Position numbers and translations under genes: made by a program. Shown here in pieces: positions 51,966-60,955 of a stretch of 64,000 bases of DNA; the first letter of the stretch is position 1, and every line of letters starts with the position of its first letter. The notes beneath the pieces were generated by a model. That model was given only the letters and a program-made list of their open reading frames with translations, was not told where the DNA came from and made no database searches. The stretch lies in the NCBI RefSeq assembly GCF_000737245.1, contig NZ_JPQU01000089.1, positions 124,001 through 188,000 of the forward strand, written 5' to 3'. Origin of the DNA: Pseudomonas syringae (GTDB lineage: Bacteria; Pseudomonadota; Gammaproteobacteria; Pseudomonadales; Pseudomonadaceae).

Positions 51966-52880
51966 CTGCGGTAACGGCCGCTTACGGTTCCGCTCTTACA
52001 GCGGGTCACTTTTGGCAAACAGCCCGGAATGCCGGCCCAGCCAAAAGTAACCAAAAAGTCCTTGCCCCACCACTTGGTCCCTCGCCCTGGCTCGGCATGC
52101 CCGTAATCCGACATTGAGGCGTGGTTTAACGGGGCGCCCAAGATCAAAATCAAAAGCGCACGAGGCGGCCTGATAGCCGGCCTGTGGTGTGAACTTGCCC
52201 CGCTGTCTTCGGTGTATCGATTCGGTGATCAACCCACGGCAGACACACGACCCTGCAGGAGCGCACGAGCACCGCGAGGCCGCGATGGCGGTGTATCAGA
52301 CAACACGCCATCGCTGCCTCGCGATGCTGGTGAGCTCCTACGGAAAAGGCAATATCCCGAAAATAGCCGCACTCCCATGTGGGACCGGCTTTAGCCGGGA
52401 AAAGGCCAGCACACCCACTGCATCTGTATCGACCGCAATGCCGCCTTCCCGGCTAAAGCCGGTCCCACAGGTTAGCGTCGGCCAAAGTATTACACCGCAT
52501 CCGTGGGAGCGAATTCATTCGCGAAGGCAATGGCACATACAACTAATAAGGCGGGGCATACACGAAGGAAAGCAGGTCGGCTGCCAGGCCGCCTCGCGCG
52601 CTTTTGATTTTGATCTTGGGCGCCCCGTTAAACCACGCTGGCCGAACGCTGAGCTTGAACCGTGGGCAACCCGGCAGGACGCCGGGTTAGCCGCGCTGGG
52701 CCAGGGATGACCCTTCGCGGCGGCCCACGGTTCAAGGTCTGCGGTCGGGTACACCGAGCCTAAGCGAGGTGCCGAGTGGTGGGGCAAGAGCGTTTTGCTT
52801 ACTTTTGCGCTTCTTCTCAAAAGTGAGGCGCCGTAAGGGCGCAACCCTAAGTGGCCGTTACCGCAGCAATGGATATATAC
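51966..52880. repeat. Composite 0.9-kb repeat: long inverted arms with nested REP units
   Basis: The left arm (about 51966-52190) and right arm (about 52575-52880) are inverted copies. They share a 39-base identical block (52121-52159 with 52598-52636) and matching ends such as CTGCGGTAACGGCC and CTTGCCCCACCACT. The right arm carries about 110 extra bases. Between the arms lie REP-type pairs at 52252-52345 and 52376-52473 and a half unit at about 52501-52530. The sequence resembles dispersed intergenic repeats of pseudomonads. No real gene is present. Confidence 0.8.
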
Positions 52881-52924
52881 CCAAAATAACTACAGCGTTG
52901 CTTGCGAAGAATTACAACTTTCCC

Positions 52925-53893
52925 TCACTGCAACGGAATCTGATCCTGAACACCCGCCGTCACCGGGGTACCCGGCACCGCGATTTCCACTGGCATACCA
53001 TCTTCTGCTGCGACCACATCCCGCACCAGATCCCAGTTCATGCGCAAGTTATTGGACAGATCTTCACGCTTGAGCAATGCATTGATCACCGCCGTGTGCT
53101 TGTCCACAACCGACGGATTGCCGTTGTCGTCCACCGGCGTGTGGGCTTCGAGGTAGACCTTGCCACCGCTAAGACCAAACTTGTACGGCTCGCTGATGAT
53201 CCGCACCGTGGTCCCCACCGGCGCCATACCCGCCAATTCCAGCACGTTATTGTTGTACATGCGGAAGCAACCGTGGCTGGTGCGCATGCCAATGCCGAAC
53301 TTCTTGTTGGAACCGTGGATCAGGTAACCGGACATACCCAGGCCGAACTTGAACGGCCCCAGAGGATTGTCCGGCCCAGCTGGCACGACGTTTGGCAACG
53401 GGTCGCCATCAGCAGCATGCTCGGCGCGAATTGAAGCCGGTGGCGTCCAGGTCGGGTTCGGGGTCTTGGCGATCACTTTGGTGACGCCGATCGGCGAGCC
53501 CCAGCCTTCACGACCCACACCCAGCGGATAGGTGTGCACCACGTTCTCACCTTTTGGGTAGTAGTACATGCGGTATTCGGCCAGGTTGATCACGATGCCT
53601 TCGCGCGGACCAGGTGGCAGCACGAAGCGCGTAGGTAACACAATCTGCGTACCCGCACCCGGTAACCATGGATCAACGCCCGGGTTGGCGGCGATCATTT
53701 CCAGATAACCCAGATCGTACTGAGTACCCAGATCGGCGAAGGTGTCTTCGTATCGGGCGGTGATCGTCTGCACTTGGCCGATGATGTCCTCACCCGGCGG
53801 CGGCAGAGGGAACTCCAGAGCGGAAACGGAGCCCGCCGCACACAGTGCAGCAAGCGACAAACAGCGGGTAACGGCTGGTATGCGCGACAACAT
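52925..53893 (-). CDS. Periplasmic L,D-transpeptidase (YkuD family)
   Basis: 322 residues from the ATG at 53893 (MLSRIPAVTRCLSLAAL), preceded by AAGGA. Signal peptide (about 1-26), then a LysM-like segment (about 40-85, GYLEMIAANPGVDPWLPGAG) and the YkuD catalytic domain with HGSNKKFGIG and RTSHGCFRM, catalytic Cys209. It forms 3-3 cross-links or attaches lipoprotein to peptidoglycan. Its position behind oprI makes OprI anchoring an attractive but unproven role. Confidence 0.92.
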   Translation of the reverse strand: MLSRIPAVTRCLSLAALCAAGSVSALEFPLPPPGEDIIGQVQTITARYEDTFADLGTQYDLGYLEMIAANPGVDPWLPGAGTQIVLPTRFVLPPGPREGIVINLAEYRMYYYPKGENVVHTYPLGVGREGWGSPIGVTKVIAKTPNPTWTPPASIRAEHAADGDPLPNVVPAGPDNPLGPFKFGLGMSGYLIHGSNKKFGIGMRTSHGCFRMYNNNVLELAGMAPVGTTVRIISEPYKFGLSGGKVYLEAHTPVDDNGNPSVVDKHTAVINALLKREDLSNNLRMNWDLVRDVVAAEDGMPVEIAVPGTPVTAGVQDQIPLQ

Positions 53894-54034
53894 CCGGGAA
53901 ATCCTTGGGCAATACGGCAAGAAGACGAAAACGAGACAGCCAGTGTACACGCAGCCCCGCAGAACCGGGAGTCGCGCGATTGCTACTTGATGGTTCGGCC
54001 GCTTGATGAACAGCGGCCATTTCATCAAGCGTAG

Positions 54035-54328
54035 CTACTCCATGAACCGCAGCTCAGGCCAGATCGGCCGGGTGCCGCGCTTCTGTGCCTCGACAATCGC
54101 CCGGCACAGCGAACACAGGCGCTCATCGCGAAACACTTCCCGAGCCACCATAGACCAGCGAGGCTGGGCTGGCAGCAAAGTCCCGCACAAGGTGCGATCG
54201 ATCGTGCCGCCCAGTTCGAGCTGCCGGGCCACCAGATGCACTTTTACTTCCTGGCACGCGAACAGGTCGAGCTGTTCATCAGGCTCGATCATTTGATAGG
54301 CGTGCAAGGACCAGGCAGGACGTGGCAT
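54035..54328 (-). CDS. Conserved hypothetical protein with Cys pairs
   Basis: 97 residues from the ATG at 54328 (MPRPAWSLHAYQMIEPDEQ), with GGAG upstream. DLFACQEVKVHLVARQLELGG and, near the C-terminus, RLCSLCRAIVEA. Four Cys, two as a C-x2-C pair, suggest a small metal-binding site. It lies between the transpeptidase and tesA, as in other pseudomonads. Function unknown. Confidence 0.75.
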   Translation of the reverse strand: MPRPAWSLHAYQMIEPDEQLDLFACQEVKVHLVARQLELGGTIDRTLCGTLLPAQPRWSMVAREVFRDERLCSLCRAIVEAQKRGTRPIWPELRFME

Positions 54329-54385
54329 GGGGGGCTCCGGATCGGGGGGCGCCACCTTAGCCGAAAGCCCCCCGCTAGAAAAGCC

Positions 54386-54991
54386 TCAAAGCAGCGGTTT
54401 TAGCGTCGGCCAGACATTTTCCAGCAACTTGCCCTGAGCGCCTGCTGCCGGGTGCAGTCCATCGGCCTGCATCAGCTCGGGTATCCCGCCCACGCCCTCG
54501 AGGAAAAACGGCACTAGCGGGACCTTTTTCTCCTTCGCCAGATCGCTGTACACCGCTTTGAAGGCATTGGTGTAGCGCGGCCCGTAGTTCGGCGGGATCT
54601 GCATGCCGAGCAAAAGCACCTTGGCGCCCGCCGCTCTGGAGCGATCAATCATCGACGCAAGGTTTTGTTGCAATTGAGCAGGCTGCTGGCCGCGCAGGCC
54701 ATCGTTGCCGCCCAGCTCGAGGATGACCAGTTCCGGCTTATGCTCTGCAAGCAGCGCAGGCAGCCGCGCCTGGCCTCCGGCGCTGGTGTCGCCGCTGATC
54801 GAGGCATTGACCACCTTGTCGGTGAAACCCTCTTCTTTCATGCGCTGCTCTAGCAACGTTACCCAACCCAGACGGGTATCCAGTCCGAAAGCCGCGCTGA
54901 TACTATCTCCAACGATCAGCACCGTGCCCGCCGCCGCTCCTTGTGACAGCAACAGCAGACCCAGGCCAGCACTTAAAAACCACGCACGCAT
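54386..54991 (-). CDS. tesA: GDSL esterase / lysophospholipase TesA
   Basis: 201 residues from the ATG at 54991, with GGAGA upstream; a second ATG at 55003 is possible. Signal peptide 1-21. SGNH-hydrolase blocks: GDSIS with Ser30, the block around SISGDTSAGG, GGNDGLRG, and DGLHP with the Asp-His pair. A periplasmic multifunctional esterase/thioesterase. It diverges from the ABC transporter with only ten bases between the two start codons. Confidence 0.93.
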   Translation of the reverse strand: MRAWFLSAGLGLLLLSQGAAAGTVLIVGDSISAAFGLDTRLGWVTLLEQRMKEEGFTDKVVNASISGDTSAGGQARLPALLAEHKPELVILELGGNDGLRGQQPAQLQQNLASMIDRSRAAGAKVLLLGMQIPPNYGPRYTNAFKAVYSDLAKEKKVPLVPFFLEGVGGIPELMQADGLHPAAGAQGKLLENVWPTLKPLL

Positions 54992-55001
54992 CGGATTCTC
55001 C

Positions 55002-55685
55002 ATGAGTGAAAGTATTCTCAGTGCTCTGAGCCTCAGTAAAGTGGTCCCCAGCACCGAAGGTGACCTGACCATCCTGCACGAACTCTCTCTGGAACTAAAC
55101 AAGGGCGACAGTCTGGCTATCGTCGGCGCGTCCGGTTCCGGCAAATCCACCCTGCTCGGCCTGTTGGCCGGCCTGGATCTGCCAAGCGCAGGCGCCGTAG
55201 TGCTGGCAGGTCGCAATCTCAGCGAGCTGGACGAAGATCAGCGCGCCCGGGTGCGTGCCGAGCACGTGGGCTTTGTCTTCCAGTCGTTCCAGTTGCTCGA
55301 CAGCCTCAATGCCCTGGAAAACGTCATGCTGCCCATGGAACTGGAAGGCCGCAAAGACGCCCGCGAACAAGCCCGGGTATTGCTTGAGCGCGTTGGTCTG
55401 GGCAAGCGCTTGACCCACACGCCCCGCCAGCTTTCCGGTGGCGAACAGCAACGGGTCGCCATTGCCCGTGCTTTCGCTGCCGACCCGGCCGTACTGTTCG
55501 CCGATGAACCCACCGGCAATCTGGACAGTCAGACCGGAGAGCGCATCAGCGACTTGCTGTTCGAACTGAACAAGGAGCGCGGCACGACTCTTGTCCTGGT
55601 CACCCACGATGAGCGTCTGGCCCATCGCTGCCGCCGCCTGATCCGTCTCGAAGGTGGCCGTCTGGTCGCCCCATTGGAGCCTTGA
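55002..55685 (+). CDS. ABC transporter ATP-binding protein (YbbA/LolD-like)
   Basis: 227 residues. Walker A GASGSGKST, signature LSGGEQQRVAIARA and Walker B AVLFADEPTGNLD are intact. It is of the MacB/LolD/YbbA class that powers FtsX-type permeases. Its stop overlaps the permease start (TGATG). Confidence 0.92.
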   Translation: MSESILSALSLSKVVPSTEGDLTILHELSLELNKGDSLAIVGASGSGKSTLLGLLAGLDLPSAGAVVLAGRNLSELDEDQRARVRAEHVGFVFQSFQLLDSLNALENVMLPMELEGRKDAREQARVLLERVGLGKRLTHTPRQLSGGEQQRVAIARAFAADPAVLFADEPTGNLDSQTGERISDLLFELNKERGTTLVLVTHDERLAHRCRRLIRLEGGRLVAPLEP

Positions 55686-58192
55686 TGGTACGCCTGCCGT
55701 TTCTCCGTCTGCTGAACCTCGCCACTCGCCAACTGCTGCGCGACGCCCGCGCCGGGGAATTGCGAGTCCTGTTCTTCGCACTCCTGGTCGCTGTCGCCGC
55801 CAGCACCGCCATCGGTTATTTCGGTGCCCGCCTCAATGGCGCGATGCTGTTGCGTGCCACTGAGTTCCTCGGTGCCGACCTGGTGATTGAAGGCTCAAGC
55901 CCGGCCAAGCCTGATCAGATCCAGGCGGGCGAAGCACTCAAGCTCGATCATGCGCAAATCGTAGTGTTCTCCACGGTGATCGCCACCGATGCTGGCATTC
56001 AGCTGTCCAGCATCAAAGCGGTAGATACGGCCTACCCCCTGCGCGGGGAATTGAAAAGCGCAGCCGACCTCTACCAGGCCGAAGAAGTGAGTCGGGGTCC
56101 GCAACCCGGCGAAGCCTGGGCTGAGTCGCGCCTGTTTCCGGCAGTCGATCTGAAAATCGGTGACAACATCGACGTCGGTTCCACAACTCTCAAGCTGACC
56201 CGGGTGCTGACTTACGAACCGGACCGTGCGGGTAATTTCTATAGCCTGACGCCACGGGTGATGATCAACCTCGCCGACCTGCAAGCCACCGGGGTCGTGC
56301 AACCGGGCAGCCGGGTCAGCTATCGGGAAATGTGGAGCGGCCCGCCCGAGGCATTGGCGGCCTATCGCAAGGCCATTGAGCCCGGCCTTGAACCTCATCA
56401 AGAGATAAAGGACGCCCGAGACGGCAGTCAGCAGATTGGTGGTGCGCTGGGTAAAGCCGAGCGTTATCTGAACATGGCCAGTCTGGTCGCAGTGCTGCTC
56501 GCGGGTGTCGCGGTGGCGCTGTCTGCGGCGCGTTTTGCCGTAAGGCGCTTTGATGCCAGCGCGCTGATGCGTTGCCTGGGGTTGTCGCGCAACGAAGCCT
56601 TGGTGTTGTTCAGCCTGCAACTGGCGATGCTGGGTTTATTGGCCAGCCTCAGCGGCGCACTGCTGGGTTGGCTGGCGCAATTGGCGCTATTTGCTCTGCT
56701 ACATGACTTGCTGCCCGCAACCGTTCCGGCGGGCGGTGTACTCCCTGCTCTGGCCGGGATCGGCACCGGACTGGTGGCTCTGGCCGGTTTTGCCCTGCCA
56801 CCGCTGGCCGCTTTGGGCCGGGTGCCGCCGTTGCGAGTGCTACGCCGGGACATGCTGCCAATTCCAGCCAGCTCCTGGCTGGTCTACGGGGCTGCCCTGC
56901 TCGCGCTTGGCTTGATCATGTGGCGCTTGAGTCTGGATCTGGTGCTGACCTTCGCCCTGCTCGGCGGCGGCGTAATTGCTGCACTGGTGCTCGGCGGCCT
57001 GTTGCTGCTGACCCTGAAAAGCCTGCGCCGTCTGTTGGCCGGAGCGTCCTTGCCATGGCGTCTGGGGCTGGGTCAGCTGCTGCGTTATCCATTGGCAGCT
57101 GCCGGGCAATCCCTGGCATTTGGTTTGATTCTGCTGTCCATGGGCTTGATCGCTCTGCTGCGCGGGGAACTGCTGGACACCTGGCAAAATCAGCTGCCCA
57201 AGGATGCGCCCAACTATTTTGTGCTCAACGTGCTGCCAGATCAGAAGGACGCCTTCGCGCAACAGATCAGCAAACTCTCGCCACACGCCGCGCCGCTCTA
57301 TCCGGTGGTGCCTGGCCGCTTGATGAACATCAACGATGAGCCGGTGAACAACTTCGTCACCAAAGATTCGCGCGGCGAAAACGCGACCCGCCGCGATCTG
57401 AACCTGACCTGGGCCGCCAACCTGCCGGAAGGCAACACCCTGACTGCTGGCAACTGGTGGTCAACCGACGGAGAAACCAGCGCGGTGCCGGGGGTTTCGA
57501 TAGAAACCAAACTGGCGGAAAGTCTGCAGATCAAGCTGGGTGACAAGTTGAGCTTCACCGTGGGTGGCCTGAGTCGCGATGCAGTGGTTACCAGCCTGCG
57601 GGACGTCAACTGGGACACCTTCCAGCCCAACTTCTTCATCATCTTTCAGCCTGGCACCCTGCAGGATTTACCGACCACCTATATGACCAGCTTCTATCTG
57701 CCAGCTGGCAACGACAAACAGATCGTCGAGCTGTCACGGGCATTCCCGGCGATCAGCCTTCTGGGCGTCGAAGCGTTACTGGCCCAAGTGCGCAGCATCC
57801 TCGATCAGGTGACCCTGGCGGTACAGTTTGTATTGTTGTTTGTGCTGGCGGCCGGTGTAGCGGTGCTGTTTTCCGGCTTGCAATCCACCCTCGATGAACG
57901 CATTCGGCAGGGCGCACTGGTACGCGCCCTGGGCGCCGAGCGTGCCTTGTTGATCAAGGCGCGACGCATCGAGTTTGGCCTGCTGGGCGCGGTCAGCGGC
58001 TTGTTGGCGGCACTGGGTTGCGAGCTGGTGACGTTCGCCCTGTATCGCTACGCATTCGACCTGCAATGGACACCTCACCCGTGGCTGTTGCTGCTGCCGG
58101 TGATTGGCGCCTTGCTCGTCGGTGGCGCTGGGGTTTTCGGCACTCGCCGGGCCTTGAATGTCAGCCCGCTGACGGTGCTGCGTGATGGCTGA
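55685..58192 (+). CDS. FtsX-like ABC transporter permease (YbbP type)
   Basis: 835 residues with about ten membrane helices in two FtsX-type blocks: one N-terminal helix, a periplasmic domain (about 45-250), a cluster of helices (260-500), a second periplasmic domain (510-690), then three C-terminal helices. This matches the YbbP subfamily. The ABC protein is coupled upstream and tesA is divergent, the conserved TesA-YbbA-YbbP neighbourhood. The transported substrate is unknown; lipid or envelope-related cargo is commonly suspected. Confidence 0.92.
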   Translation: MVRLPFLRLLNLATRQLLRDARAGELRVLFFALLVAVAASTAIGYFGARLNGAMLLRATEFLGADLVIEGSSPAKPDQIQAGEALKLDHAQIVVFSTVIATDAGIQLSSIKAVDTAYPLRGELKSAADLYQAEEVSRGPQPGEAWAESRLFPAVDLKIGDNIDVGSTTLKLTRVLTYEPDRAGNFYSLTPRVMINLADLQATGVVQPGSRVSYREMWSGPPEALAAYRKAIEPGLEPHQEIKDARDGSQQIGGALGKAERYLNMASLVAVLLAGVAVALSAARFAVRRFDASALMRCLGLSRNEALVLFSLQLAMLGLLASLSGALLGWLAQLALFALLHDLLPATVPAGGVLPALAGIGTGLVALAGFALPPLAALGRVPPLRVLRRDMLPIPASSWLVYGAALLALGLIMWRLSLDLVLTFALLGGGVIAALVLGGLLLLTLKSLRRLLAGASLPWRLGLGQLLRYPLAAAGQSLAFGLILLSMGLIALLRGELLDTWQNQLPKDAPNYFVLNVLPDQKDAFAQQISKLSPHAAPLYPVVPGRLMNINDEPVNNFVTKDSRGENATRRDLNLTWAANLPEGNTLTAGNWWSTDGETSAVPGVSIETKLAESLQIKLGDKLSFTVGGLSRDAVVTSLRDVNWDTFQPNFFIIFQPGTLQDLPTTYMTSFYLPAGNDKQIVELSRAFPAISLLGVEALLAQVRSILDQVTLAVQFVLLFVLAAGVAVLFSGLQSTLDERIRQGALVRALGAERALLIKARRIEFGLLGAVSGLLAALGCELVTFALYRYAFDLQWTPHPWLLLLPVIGALLVGGAGVFGTRRALNVSPLTVLRDG

Positions 58193-58228
58193 TAAACTGC
58201 GCGGCTCAGTCATTGATATCGATCATTC

Positions 58229-58726
58229 ATGAGCCGCTACCGCCCTCCCCGCACCGCTGGCACCGCGCTGATTACCCCCGAAGGTGAGGCGCGGATGCGG
58301 GCTGAGCTGCACGAGCTGTGGCATGTTCGGCGTCCGCAGGTCACGCAGTCGGTCAGCGAGGCGGCTGCTCAAGGTGATCGCTCGGAAAACGCCGAATATA
58401 CCTATGGCAAAAAAATGCTCAGGGAGATCGACAGTCGAGTGCGCTTCCTCACCAAGCGGCTGGAAAGCCTCAAAGTGGTGGGCGAGCATCCCAGCGATCT
58501 GAACAAGGTGTATTTCGGCGCCTGGGTAACCGTCGAGGATGAGGACGGCAAGGAGGCACGCTACCGGATCGTCGGCCCCGATGAGCTGGACCTGAAGCTG
58601 AACCTGATCAGTATCGATTCACCGCTGGCCCGGGCGCTGATTGGCAAGCCGCTGGATGCTGAAGTCCGAGTGCAGACTCCAACTGGCGAACAGCTGTGTT
58701 ACATCGTCGCCATCGACTACCTGTGA
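58229..58726 (+). CDS. greB: Transcription elongation factor GreB
   Basis: 165 residues. An N-terminal coiled coil (LITPEGEARMRAELHELWHV) with the acidic tip GDRSENAEYTYGKK is followed by a C-terminal FKBP-like domain (YRIVGPDELD, LARALIGKPLDAEV). It inserts into the RNA polymerase secondary channel and stimulates cleavage of backtracked RNA. It is 36 bases behind the permease and may share its transcript. Confidence 0.95.
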   Translation: MSRYRPPRTAGTALITPEGEARMRAELHELWHVRRPQVTQSVSEAAAQGDRSENAEYTYGKKMLREIDSRVRFLTKRLESLKVVGEHPSDLNKVYFGAWVTVEDEDGKEARYRIVGPDELDLKLNLISIDSPLARALIGKPLDAEVRVQTPTGEQLCYIVAIDYL

Positions 58727-58778
58727 CAACTATCCACCACCGTCACCTTTAGCAATACCTCTAACCTCTCGCAACTTT

Positions 58779-58807
58779 GACAGTCTGATCATAAAAACCA
58801 GACTGTC
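58779..58807. promoter_or_regulatory. Perfect inverted repeat between greB and the PI-PLC-like gene
   Basis: GACAGTCTG (58779-58787) and CAGACTGTC (58799-58807), 9-bp arms around an AT-rich 11-base centre. No T-run follows. It could be an operator for the downstream accessory gene or a weak hairpin ending greB. Confidence 0.5.
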
Positions 58808-58870
58808 CGTCAGCGTGTGCGCAAATTTCAGCCGCGCTCAATCCTCATCAGACATGTCAAGGATGACAGT

Positions 58871-59767
58871 ATGACCAGCACCGCAACCCCGAAGCATTAC
58901 AACTGGATGGCACTGACACCGCAAATCGGAACATTGCGAATTGACGAACTTATCCTTGCCGGCACGCACAACGCAGGCATGGACAAGCAGTCACCCAATA
59001 TGAGCCTGCCGCAGGAAATCACTCAAGACGTATCACCTCTGGAGCAGATCCAGAATGGCATCCGGGTGCTGGATTTAAGGGTCTCGTACTACGAAAAATA
59101 CCCCCCTGGTGACCCCCGCAGGTTCCAGATTTACCATGCCACCAGCTCAGGACGCACTATTGCGATCGACATTCTTGGCGCTCTATTGGGCTTCTACAGC
59201 AAGCTTGAGCAATCGGGTGACAAAGCCAGAGAGATCGTGATTCTGGATTTTCACATGTTCAAAAACTTCACCGATGAAGCTCACCATCAGTTGGTCCGTC
59301 AGATTATTCACAGCCTTGGAGAACGGATAATCCAACATGACCTGCGTTTTCTGACGCTCGGCGAACTGTGGGCGCAGCACCCCGGCAAAAACGTGGTGAT
59401 TGCCTACGATGACCCCATGACCCATTGGAAATTCTGGGACGGAGTGGATCAGTGCTGGTCCGGGGAGAACCTGATCAGCACCTCCAACCTAAAACTCTTC
59501 ATGGATGAGGTGGCCGAAGGCCGAAAACCTGATTACCAGCTGCAATCCATTCAATGCGCCAAGTACGTACTGCCGTTTCATGTACCGGATGATTTCAGCG
59601 AAAAAATCAACGAATGGTTCAAGTCTGAATCAGCCCGCAGCTACATTCAGAACTTCCACATCATCAATACCGACTGGGCGCTGCGCAGCAACATTGTCGA
59701 GGACTGCATTCACGCCAATATCATAAGGGCCGGGCTGCGCCAGCGTTGCCCATTCAACCGCGAGTGA
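58871..59767 (+). CDS. Phosphatidylinositol-specific phospholipase C X-domain protein
   Basis: 298 residues from the ATG at 58871, with AGGA upstream. LILAGTHNAGMD (His33), VLDLRVSYY and FQIYHATSSG (His89) match the two catalytic His blocks of bacterial PI-PLC. No signal peptide is seen, unlike classical secreted PI-PLC, so export would need another route. It may cleave glycerophosphoinositol-type lipids or act as an effector toward eukaryotes. Its 3' end overlaps a convergent, apparently shortened gene, which suggests insertion. Confidence 0.82.
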   Translation: MTSTATPKHYNWMALTPQIGTLRIDELILAGTHNAGMDKQSPNMSLPQEITQDVSPLEQIQNGIRVLDLRVSYYEKYPPGDPRRFQIYHATSSGRTIAIDILGALLGFYSKLEQSGDKAREIVILDFHMFKNFTDEAHHQLVRQIIHSLGERIIQHDLRFLTLGELWAQHPGKNVVIAYDDPMTHWKFWDGVDQCWSGENLISTSNLKLFMDEVAEGRKPDYQLQSIQCAKYVLPFHVPDDFSEKINEWFKSESARSYIQNFHIINTDWALRSNIVEDCIHANIIRAGLRQRCPFNRE

Positions 59768-60056
59768 TCAGCCCCTGGCGGGCGATGCGGGTCAGGTGGC
59801 GGACGACTTCTTCGACCTGGTCAGCTGCGGGAGCAAGAACCACCGCCAGATCGAACTGATTGTCCTTGAACTGCGCCAGGGACTGCGTGGGTTCCACGAA
59901 CTTGATCAGGAATGCGTGGGGCCCGCCATTGCGCCGTGGGCGACCGTCCAGATAACGCAACAAAGTCGGCTGATGGGGCCCGCACAAGAGGATCTGCGGA
60001 TTACGCCGGGAAAACTGGGTAGCAATAGGGGAGATGCGAATGACAGGTTGGCTCAT
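59754..60056 (-). CDS. Uncharacterised protein, possibly C-terminally truncated
   Basis: 100 residues from the ATG at 60056. PQILLCGPHQPTLLRYLDG and FDLAVVLAPAADQVEEVVRHL have the alternation of a Rossmann-like or methyltransferase N-terminal half. The frame then stops in ARQGLITRG, inside the last codons of the convergent PI-PLC-like gene (14-base overlap). A chain ending right after this strand-helix unit would be an incomplete fold, so truncation is likely. Confidence 0.5.
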   Translation of the reverse strand: MSQPVIRISPIATQFSRRNPQILLCGPHQPTLLRYLDGRPRRNGGPHAFLIKFVEPTQSLAQFKDNQFDLAVVLAPAADQVEEVVRHLTRIARQGLITRG

Positions 60057-60059
60057 GAT

Positions 60060-60424
60060 GTTTTGTCTCAGCCTCAGGTTCTCCGCTGGGCAGCGGTGAG
60101 AGGCAACACCGATCCAACGCTTTAGCGGTATTTCGAAGCCGTGAGACTTCTATCGGCAAGCTTCATGCTCACCTGGCGCCCCGCAAGTAGTTGTTTAAAT
60201 CGGCGCATGGGCAGCATCCTAGAGAAGCCGCCGGTTGATTGTCAAATGCCAGTAGTGGGGTTTTGTGTTGGAACAACACCTAAATCCTGTAGGAGCGAGC
60301 TCGCTCGCGATAGCGTCAGAACAGACGATGATTCATCGACAGACAAACCGAATCGCGAGCAAGGTGGAGCGCCACCCCGATCACTCCTACAGGGAAAGCA
60401 TTTCATTCCGGGCGTTATGGTTGG
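60060..60424. repeat. Spacer with REP-type inverted pair
   Basis: 365 bases without a supported gene. The pair TGTAGGAGCGAGCTCGCTCG / CGATCACTCCTACA at 60289-60393 is an imperfect member of the TGCTCGCGA family. It lies just downstream of the DoxX gene stop, where it may act as a 3' barrier. Confidence 0.65.
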
Positions 60425-60859
60425 TCAGTTACCAATCTTGCGATCCAGCGAAAACTTGCCAGCCCCTTCGATCAGGACCGCAATCACACCGCCCAAAAGC
60501 GCCAGGGCAAATTCGTAGCCGTTGTTAGCCATGAACAGGCCGTGGCTGATGTGCACCGAGAAAATCGCCACTACCAGCGTCGCCGCGAGCACCAACGCCG
60601 CAGGACGTGCCAGCAAGCCGACTACCAGGCCCAGACCGCCGAAGAATTCAGCGCTACCAGACAACAATGCCATCAGATAACCCGGGGTCAGACCGAGGCT
60701 CGCCATGTATTGACCCGTACCTTCCAGGCCGTAGCCACCGAATGCGCCGAACAGTTTCTGGCTACCGTGAGCGACAAAGATAATACCCACCAGAATCCGT
60801 ACAACAGTCAGACCGAAACCTGCGCGAGTGGTGAAAACAGCTTTGATTTTTGAGTTCAT
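60425..60859 (-). CDS. DoxX-family membrane protein
   Basis: 144 residues with four membrane helices. GLTVVRILVGIIFVAHGSQK, LSGSAEFFGGLGLVVGLL and the His-bearing VHISHGLFMANNGYE are DoxX features. The family is linked to redox and thiol stress at the inner membrane. Monocistronic. Confidence 0.9.
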   Translation of the reverse strand: MNSKIKAVFTTRAGFGLTVVRILVGIIFVAHGSQKLFGAFGGYGLEGTGQYMASLGLTPGYLMALLSGSAEFFGGLGLVVGLLARPAALVLAATLVVAIFSVHISHGLFMANNGYEFALALLGGVIAVLIEGAGKFSLDRKIGN

Positions 60860-60955
60860 GACGCTTATTCCGTGAATGAAGTGATGGCGCCATCTTAATC
60901 GACTAAGTAAATATTAATACTGCAAAAACAACAGCATAATTATCGAATTAACCGA

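Noticed and set aside
51581..52153. 190-codon open frame on the minus strand over oprI and its downstream repeats
   Set aside because: It covers oprI in antisense and repeat DNA; the translation is low-complexity.
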